Below, one piece after another: positions 20,101-23,746 of a stretch of DNA of 26,190 bases (within the stretch, counting starts at the first letter, position 1; each line of letters starts with the position of its first letter). The DNA is from a virus, in the IMG/VR virus record IMGVR_UViG_3300030110_001739, positions 1 through 26,190 of that record; one strand, 5' to 3'. The translations under genes and the position numbers were made by a program. The notes beneath the pieces were generated by a model. It was not told where the DNA came from. It was given only the letters and a program-made list of their open reading frames with translations, and did not search any database.

Positions 20101-20774
20101 CCTAAGTTCTTAACAATACCATCCCATAGAAAATTTCCTGTCATCCAATAGGTAGGAGAATACCAATTTGCATCTAGTTCAGCTTGAGAATAATAGTTAG
20201 GAAGTGCATCTTCTAAATATGCTCTACCTTCATCTAATGTTCGATTAAACTCATTATCATAAAAAGAACTAAACTGTCCAGTATCAGCCCATTGATAAAG
20301 ACCATTAATTGCTCCTATTGTACCTTGTAGAAAAGTACTTCCGGCAAGATATGTACCTTTTAATAAACCGTTAACAGCTTTCTCTCCCCATCCTTGATTA
20401 GCAGCAGCCACCTCTTCATTATTAACACCTATACTAGAAGGCATGAAGTAATCATATCTTCCTGAGCCATCCATTTCATTTTCTGTAATAACTCTTCCAC
20501 CTGCTCCATAATCACCTGGAGTAGCTGCATTTTGCATGAAGTTTTCAAAGTTTAAATTACCTGCGACTCTAGGAGCACCCATAGGTTGGAAGTCAGGACT
20601 TAAATTCATACCACCCATTAGTGAACGTGAAGGTTGTTGGTATCCACCAAACGCTTCTTCCATATACTTTTGATTTTGCAAAGGAGCATTTCCTCCAGAC
20701 ATCACTGGCGGTAAGTTAGGTATATTAGATGAAACTGATCTACCTTTCTGGGCGTTCTTAGGGCTTTTCTTCAT
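8190..20774 (-). CDS. Giant virion RNA polymerase fusion protein, crAss-like type
   Basis: A 4194-residue protein that should carry the phage's own RNA polymerase into the host to transcribe early genes, as shown for phi14:2 gp66. Residues 1-120 are Gly/Pro/Asn-rich. Hydrophobic Gly/Ala-rich segments near 133-162 and 215-247 could insert into a membrane. About 950-1245 is a charged coiled-coil region. A zincin-like segment has HEAFE at 1962-1966 and EHLAEEF at 2013-2019, then the helix FKQLKDLITSWFR (2035-2047). Polymerase motifs follow: TDGGGLITE near 2865, a GLQSD...VTKLV motif at 3028-3050, and YRIPTQ followed by GSDFDIDKLNLF with D3305, D3307 and D3309. The last two parallel RAPTLH and NADFDGD of bacterial beta-prime. 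phi14:2 gp66 is about half as long, so this is a fusion with other cargo regions. Both ends overlap neighbors as TAATG. Confidence 0.92.
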   Translation of the reverse strand: MKKSPKNAQKGRSVSSNIPNLPPVMSGGNAPLQNQKYMEEAFGGYQQPSRSLMGGMNLSPDFQPMGAPRVAGNLNFENFMQNAATPGDYGAGGRVITENEMDGSGRYDYFMPSSIGVNNEEVAAANQGWGEKAVNGLLKGTYLAGSTFLQGTIGAINGLYQWADTGQFSSFYDNEFNRTLDEGRAYLEDALPNYYSQAELDANWYSPTYWMTGNFLWDGIVKNLGFAVGAYYTGAAYAGALRGLSLSARMVATGQPNAAATLAATEKGLSAANRGAGVYGELESLSKNFLSQYNVLSPAQRITVAGLATQGEAGIEALHNSNEFRQTLIDDYKQEYGVIPSGQAMEDINAAVEGAGNVSFWSNVGVLTASNYIMFPRIARNGYTTQKAALNNTIKRTNGIVARGGTFTPDVKKIHPYLRTLNNIRPYLFSTTEALEEVSQYGISVTTKDYYNKQYNNEATSWIGSMGVGLTDGVFSNEGAKNALIGGISGRIMTIRGMNRERIGRNTNTANAIRELNDSPPLSKFTQETIYSVNRAGVLGDELNAAAERGDAYAYKSLESDYIINYLTPRIKYGRYDLVKEDIKTLRDVAVGDFTQLEAEGKVAPGDTKQKYIDRLDNLSDVADQINTLYQSLNLRYGGIQRLNKNTGQMETVYNEDVINQMIYAAATVQNFDKRMQDIIAEFNTALPGVDFDTMIKDIIAGDGASLSNAMDLIDAQNILSDIKNSQKQALEDLGKMVIQREQFLAEYDKIKDNPDMYSSAPPTGTDPDEDEEKTDIEDSSVVVTTKDGERTLDIGGRYYVGRGVDFEGDTAIDQPIEISEIEVLGKNEDGTIKIKDNNGLVKDISQEELLNLKVAPLSSLENDKAAAYYFENRNKVFEFNLPATQGGARKGRLQYSDGKMYFVYKDSNGTVLRKQITGKFFKDGIIKPVGVLSENQGRASEEYLSDKNLAQEQESLAASREARLEIMRDLGIESKRRLEEINRQIEKDNKTLDLIKKDLDAIAAMQEGAETIKLTYSKASKNFTRTINRLTKMQTDTQKRVQELQLEQQENTLNVEYFDTFTKDLADIPGNNETFLNELKQQLKLLEDNGKAVKKEIAENKKLIDKLIDAAKSAAKLLKASIKSGYKVGEDFTIDMDLLLEKAAKGEDLESTWPLLKQMLADFNLTNDLLKEVSISEKAAFEALEKTEELENQLDALRQEYKVKREIVNRFQQYIDQANKERAEQDQISKDIKTQQELENNRDKSVVVEAVPKTFDPVAKKSNEVISRSTIPLDDVQKDPTDAVIRANEFGFNLPTMERRDEMRGIYVTSSTQSELIPGVIEKMLEGAPEENLESFKKTAIAMVVVDTDGDLVGKDGAKIPEGENVLDNAIYMFMPENGFKSKYYDNGSMFRNPDSNQAKKIVEEYKEWRSNILNNPLGEPFTISPSFGITESTPSPVSVWEAGLVEEQGSIKDKVIYIPTNNNTFSSENGSQSFEQPLGSVFIKTSNGYVQARNRKHTREEAKAIYDSILTYATELFAKRKGSDLAQNALKFLRGVTYWGKPSNAAGQNSVYFEFIKTSKFSGVEMFEKAVINFGVENQREPIDFNVRSLQANEELIITTLMDMYSNINNSYVKSDEPFFQIKSIDAGGNIEQVKWRNYQDYLLASQDPSGQTRSASDLPLYVNIQPSRDVLNPDAPKQINRRAIYLVDTSREIDLNVEEEVMIVDPADIPVLDGKTINVFTSVNGNKLNYTVSPSINSQNYMQAIQMRAGLDFEKVKKDLREAKGMTSERANQTVKAAIYNYVNPLIAKAKRNDQQEKDINEKASALEKKLNFTKFKEQPTQQDPGEFDINKLETAESQEEADSLIARGYTYAGKNDDGLPAYFEPTQQDSEAELKRRLNNGRGGSDPVLREITDRAVKRMSDKNWNEVTSWMKTNLPSVPVFRVKNIIENGNGKQAWGMFQDAAMYIYENAEVGTAYHEAFEAVYGMFLDSKEKANLYNEFKQRKGTFVDRPTGKNIKFSEATQDEMREHLAEEFKDYVQYNQKPFYVKIFKQLKDLITSWFRSPDSSKFTKELFDRIGDGYYATPGPALFMDIDTVTVTDGVFSLGGRIGGKEMRDILHQMTYDMITPLVSTKRDLLSGFTQDLTGLYDKLKDGVQKKIDQRIYQLEEDRKNEDYNSESLQDYITVLQEKYLTLGSDVNTLWPEIIEKHKEFLRQFSITFDEQGQLELQEVKSNKGWNTDITLVDNYKQTNSGFRLLLSTIPRVQVSSEGSIAVSPSSIGGVQLLPQSQTYITLLSKLASAVSITDMLSKLRDLALSDINYDSFYRRVVGAKPEPNVIPNLDNITQDHQLALITTLWKTFNKTANKVPVVNVLEGNEVQVTEASVGPAARQIAKEFVNNIITQSRSGSGAFINTDGIFNPNPVILKKPIGTVSKNLEFLKAIGINISRGAINNAVDGAAILNEAVGGIKSSILQSRNIRIFNSQALNMAGRLMELATIKSAFQNPEVRSTFSNVEGKKAQTYIAPNSFSKLHDWIKSISNISELAGTPFSYLLTDVFAKGSSTLNRIFDTDGNKLPGSNELLSSVTAGGIVNQSNGRNTKSTQLSIPQRLTQELNLNMNGIYLNLVPGDSSLEWALEMGNPVTESDLRTDKAVFNAIMKDFFIAEVNLAKEQRDNLELIDGRKSTDLRFFKGILTEETNKEIEKQILDPLQDAETIYASQEAEIKTQTFEYVLRNTSRTISELVKNGIIQEQYNSLGNPVGYTINNVQGMRTIQPEGLTTVMATMTANYIIANIDQHKLIYGDPYQYKDELKRTKSFLSPRQPVINSSPAWNSKANDLYNRDYTPETIGYTDFTKDYFSTVTYGDVLGVSELYDKNFDETDGGGLITEQADRNFQLRTGTWNADKERQYRYNIAWEKRDKKQKLTRRERDLLKAGNPKVNIVALKPIVSGARLGYEGGDNFINETVLDKFALFPISYRIMKELDPDSNMVKLYNKMQDENIDYIVFKSGRKVGAGPVHAPYVDGEFNDAPYNNKINVPFSIIGLQSDVPSKTSGTVTRGSQVTKLVTLDLLDNSVPYDYDGTFDEWNKLSKEQKIADSAIYREIDRNTRLLNALTSEAGKQVLDRLGIERTKDGFQVKDLSKIATTLREEMFKRESNDNLSQAITGFLEGQSVLESTPAYNEVRNIIYSIVQKNIVRPKISGGEKVQMPSAYLESKRAAFNEELNGYTSDILKFYENEDGERVMEIMVGRWFQSDMSDAELLEYFNNTEEGQNALRGVAYRIPTQKQNSIDAIKIKQFLPQEYSDQVIVPSAIVKKVGSDFDIDKLNLFLKNIRIIDGSLKAVPFYGIGEDAKVKITEDYDKGEFISPAQEKELNRFVRDLDRVEQSLQRDQKTEQRDDDLITVLRNFGLFDSEETTLDFVDEIRDKGAKKTFIDKIYKESLENEYINSMENLITLPENFERLILPNNADQAKALAAEIVERKGQTSFNSNNIDNLLDRPFMQRLRNAFVAGKKAIGIAAIGQTSLALAQHVTLFLPTNYISFKNKNTVNIEGEEMISFSGRRNAAGNFISDIMGQFMDGYVDIAKDPWIYALGATRRTVSTWLYLLRAGVPLRDVAFFINQPAIQEYIQTIENQGGIKIVREDIKEEVLKSINAENIDFTGSTIPAANYLRKYIGKSLESLSAQEKKVQGYMLEQFVEYADQSTMLFDLNTGTNWDVTVFNDPYIVFKKTVNQIKAKDIKIKAYVNGQVIDAADATMDSTFLATTADTVVDARRGIASALTADQSAVTSVLHKVLLPYVNTSDYNFVRIARAATNALFDYAVQTNQQLNTLLKEYLTGDTAVAREVIGFVNDVKQNVDHPLYNNEVINLFTTNPSRRVGAVPLNLTLKSNDRKVYDQNAIIYGFEQLKEYLSSDSNLYDKIVLTSILQSGLNNSNISFTSLIPYEDFSKVYNKTLSRLDNNGNLEDFYTLGMFERNAWALSNGPVVSLKEKNVKTARGLIRNIGMKFMPKEVSAAIETNAIPQILKVPTYMRSANERFIMYSWTNESISNEERKEMASRGDFSFINRGLFEMVTNDNGTPYIYETEYKGKVYKNVIYKHVNALGDGFRAAEYYDGAQPSVFDNGTLKAIEKRNSEIVYYFDAAQSNLSSNSGYRAATNIRQWEVRGDKFLAFRPFQEFSVEEIKNNAPLLTQLGYSEKQIGAINKRLC

Positions 20775-20776
20775 TA
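20772..20776 (-). other. TAATG stop-start overlap (963-aa gene to giant protein)
   Basis: The TAA of the 963-aa gene (20776-20774) shares its last A with the ATG of the 4194-aa gene (20774-20772). This is the same arrangement as at 8188-8192, so three consecutive large genes form one translationally coupled chain. The preceding bases (CCTAAGAAG) offer no clear ribosome binding site. Confidence 0.75.
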
Positions 20777-23665
20777 CTTCTTAGGTGTCTTAGCAGCTTG
20801 TATTAATTGGTTTTGAGCACTACGAGTGTAGGGTGTGTTCGGATTTAATAACTGCCATATAAATTGATCGTTTAATTGTGAAATAGTAAATGCTACTTTA
20901 GATTTATCTACTATACCAGAACCTCCAGAAGGAGGCACCATCATAATATTTTCATGTACGATACCAGTAATAGGGTCGGTTATATTTAAAAATAATCTAA
21001 AACGATTTGTCTCTTTAGGATTTCCCTCACTTACTAAATTTCCTTCTACACCATAGTAAAGTACTTCCATAAAATGAGATTGAGGTATACCAGCATTACC
21101 AACATTAGTCTCATATGAACTATCTGTAGCAGTAGTCCAGAATGATTGTGGTTCTCTATAGTATACTGGAAAGCTATTTGGTCCGTTAGGATAACTTTCC
21201 ATCAATGGAGTTCTTGATCTCAACATCAGAGGTAAATACTCCTCATTAAATGTTTGTATGGCTGGGGACTGATAGTACTGTCCACCTGGAAATAACATAT
21301 CAAATTGAGCTTTGGTTAGATTTATTTCTTCTGTATATTGTGCTCCTTGAAGACCTCCTCCTCTAACAGTTAATCTAAAATCATCTTCTCCATCTGTTAC
21401 AACACTAGCTGCATCTAATCCATCTATAAGGTTTGGAAAGTTATCTATATCATTTAGTAGTATACCTCCTTCACCACCATCATCACCTCCTGCTTCTTGG
21501 TAAAGAGCTAGAAGTTTAGATTTCATTCTAGATTTCTGAGCTGCATTAACTAATGGTACTTCATATCTCATACTCTGAGACATAATATTATTTTCCTTTA
21601 TACCATCGGCTATATATTGAGATCTGTTATTAGCATTGACTTCAGCTCTTCGGTCCATCATTTTTTGAAATTGTTTTACTTCTCCATATAGGGATTCATA
21701 CTTATCTCCTATTCTATGGTCTCCAATCATATCTGTAAAGTCATCGTCCCATTGGAATGAGCTTTGATCATCATACCACCCAGCTCTCCATAAATCATAG
21801 GCAGCTCTCATGTCTGATGGAAGATCCGAAGGATAGGTTCCTGAATCTGCAAGTCCACCTTCAGGTATATCTTCACCTGCTAGTGATGGTGACCAATCTC
21901 CTCCAGCATATGGTATTAATGAAGGATTCTGAGTCATTTCCATCCTACTACCTGATAAATAATTATTATCAAAATACTCAAACGCTGCAGCTAACTCTAA
22001 TATACTTGAGTTGGATTCTAGAGTACCACCCATATCATCGATTGGTATATTTGTGTTTATGTTTCCATCAGCAGTTCGACTATTTAAACCTAAACTGTTT
22101 GGTAGGAATAAATTGGTTCGATTATAACCACTGTCTATAAATTGTTTTAAGAAATGTGGATTAACTTCTCCATTCTCTAAATACTGTGTAGGAAATTGTA
22201 GATCTGCTTCTACTGCTAAAGTGTAATCAAGAAGTTCTGATCTCTCAAGATCTTTCTTAAGTAGATTATATTGAGCTAAATCTGCTGTGAAGTCAGCTCT
22301 ATTAAATAATCTATTTGTTTTATCAGCTGCATCTGCTTCATTAAGGGTCATATCATTTATTCCATATTTGGATTCCATCATAGACTTCCAGTCATTTAAC
22401 TCTTTCTTTTTAGATGCTAAGTTACTTTTATAGATGGCAGCAACTTCATCATTGCTTTTTTCTTCAAAGTCCACTACACCCACTGGTACTCCCCACATGT
22501 TATTCATTTGCATCTCTTGTACTTTAAGATTATAATCCTCTCGATGATGTGCTTCTCTTTGATTATAAGTAGCTAACCATTCTTGTTGTCTTTGAATTTC
22601 TTGCTTTTTCTTAAAGTCAGCTTCAAACCATGGATTAGTCTTGTATGTTTCTGACACATTTCTATAGGAGTATGCATTACTAAAGTTCTTCATCCAATCA
22701 GTTGCATACAAATTAGCTTTTGCAGCTTCTACATCTCCATTTGCAAATCCTTCCGATATACTGTCATATTCTGATTGTAGATATTTAGTTTGATTATCAA
22801 GAGCATCTATTTGCAATTGAATATTATCTTTTTCCTCTGGTGATTTTGCTAATTTCTTTAGTCCTACTAGTTCGTCTCTTTGTTTTACTAATCCATCAAA
22901 TGTATCACTGTATCTGGTATTTAAGTCTTGAGAAAATTGTTCTGGACTTACTCCTGAGTATTGATATAATCCATCTATGCTCATTTGTCTTTTTGCTTCT
23001 GGTGTAAGACCAGCTTGTAATGCTGTTTGAATTCTATCTGCACTAACCCCCTCTACTTCCACACGTGTTATAGCATCCATTATTCTCCATTTACCATTTG
23101 CATCTTGTTCGAAAGCTATCTCTTGAACATCTTCTGTTTTGACTAAACCTTTTATTATCTCTCTAGCTTCTTTATTAAAATCTACATATGGTGTATACTG
23201 TCCTGTAAACTGAGCATCTAAACCTCCACCCATCCACTCTTCTACTTGTTGATTAAAGAAAGCATCATTAGAAGCTGAACCTTTTCCTTCAGAATTAATC
23301 TTATCTTGGTTTTCTTTTTGTTTTCTATAATAACCTGTAGAAGCTACAGCATTTAAAATAATAGGATCATTAACTAATTGTTTGGTCATACCATCAACTG
23401 AGTTAACAAGTTGGAAGTTTGAGAAATCTGACGCTGCAATACTATTGAGCTGTCCTCCTAAAGCATTAAGCTTAGATTGAAGATATTCTCTTTGTTCTGG
23501 TTGAATGATATCCAGTCCAGCAATATTATCTATACTGTCTTGAATCTTCTTTACTCCCTCATTATATGCTTGTTGTTTGAACAGACCTACTTTGAGCATA
23601 TCATCCTGAGGACGTTGCTCTACATATTCATTAAAGGTAGGTATGTTATCTAGATATGATGCCAT
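20774..23665 (-). CDS. crAss-like internal cargo/structural protein
   Basis: A 963-residue hydrophilic protein with no signal peptide or membrane segment. Its start (MASYLDNIPTFNEYVEQR) and the segments IDNIAGLDIIQPEQREYLQ and ASDFSNFQLVNSVDGM (within about 45-110) match, from memory, a conserved protein encoded just upstream of the polymerase in crAss-like phages. Residues about 265-300 and 355-400 are predicted helical or coiled (QRDELVGLKKLAKSPEEKD; KKKQEIQRQQEWLATYNQR). The C-terminal third looks more beta-rich and includes MMVPPSGGSG. I see no catalytic motif. Its place at the head of a coupled three-gene chain suggests a scaffold or carrier for the polymerase and nuclease proteins inside the virion; that is inference. 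The start is the ATG at 23665, 7 bases after a promoter-like box. Confidence 0.85.
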   Translation of the reverse strand: MASYLDNIPTFNEYVEQRPQDDMLKVGLFKQQAYNEGVKKIQDSIDNIAGLDIIQPEQREYLQSKLNALGGQLNSIAASDFSNFQLVNSVDGMTKQLVNDPIILNAVASTGYYRKQKENQDKINSEGKGSASNDAFFNQQVEEWMGGGLDAQFTGQYTPYVDFNKEAREIIKGLVKTEDVQEIAFEQDANGKWRIMDAITRVEVEGVSADRIQTALQAGLTPEAKRQMSIDGLYQYSGVSPEQFSQDLNTRYSDTFDGLVKQRDELVGLKKLAKSPEEKDNIQLQIDALDNQTKYLQSEYDSISEGFANGDVEAAKANLYATDWMKNFSNAYSYRNVSETYKTNPWFEADFKKKQEIQRQQEWLATYNQREAHHREDYNLKVQEMQMNNMWGVPVGVVDFEEKSNDEVAAIYKSNLASKKKELNDWKSMMESKYGINDMTLNEADAADKTNRLFNRADFTADLAQYNLLKKDLERSELLDYTLAVEADLQFPTQYLENGEVNPHFLKQFIDSGYNRTNLFLPNSLGLNSRTADGNINTNIPIDDMGGTLESNSSILELAAAFEYFDNNYLSGSRMEMTQNPSLIPYAGGDWSPSLAGEDIPEGGLADSGTYPSDLPSDMRAAYDLWRAGWYDDQSSFQWDDDFTDMIGDHRIGDKYESLYGEVKQFQKMMDRRAEVNANNRSQYIADGIKENNIMSQSMRYEVPLVNAAQKSRMKSKLLALYQEAGGDDGGEGGILLNDIDNFPNLIDGLDAASVVTDGEDDFRLTVRGGGLQGAQYTEEINLTKAQFDMLFPGGQYYQSPAIQTFNEEYLPLMLRSRTPLMESYPNGPNSFPVYYREPQSFWTTATDSSYETNVGNAGIPQSHFMEVLYYGVEGNLVSEGNPKETNRFRLFLNITDPITGIVHENIMMVPPSGGSGIVDKSKVAFTISQLNDQFIWQLLNPNTPYTRSAQNQLIQAAKTPKK

Positions 23666-23672
23666 AATTTCA

Positions 23673-23703
23673 CAAATGTATTATTATTTACAGAATTATC
23701 CAA
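23673..23703 (-). promoter_or_regulatory. Bacteroidota-type promoter candidate for the cargo-polymerase-nuclease operon
   Basis: On the minus strand TTG (23703-23701) is followed after 20 bases by TACATTTG (23680-23673). This fits the Bacteroidota vegetative promoter form TTG-N(17-23)-TAnnTTTG. The box ends exactly 7 bases before the ATG at 23665, so transcription would begin at or beside the start codon. It implies host RNA polymerase, rather than the virion enzyme, reads this late operon. Confidence 0.55.
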
Positions 23704-23708
23704 GGTAG

Positions 23709-23746
23709 ACTAATCTCTTTTGGTAATTCTTTATAATCAGATTAGT
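23709..23746. repeat. 8-bp inverted repeat between the cargo genes
   Basis: ACTAATCT (23709-23716) and AGATTAGT (23739-23746) are perfect inverted copies around a 22-base spacer. One arm touches the stop codon of the upstream gene, and the other lies 5 bases before the TTG element of the promoter candidate. No T-run follows on the minus strand, so it is a poor intrinsic terminator. A protein-binding site or a weak RNA hairpin is also possible. Confidence 0.35.
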
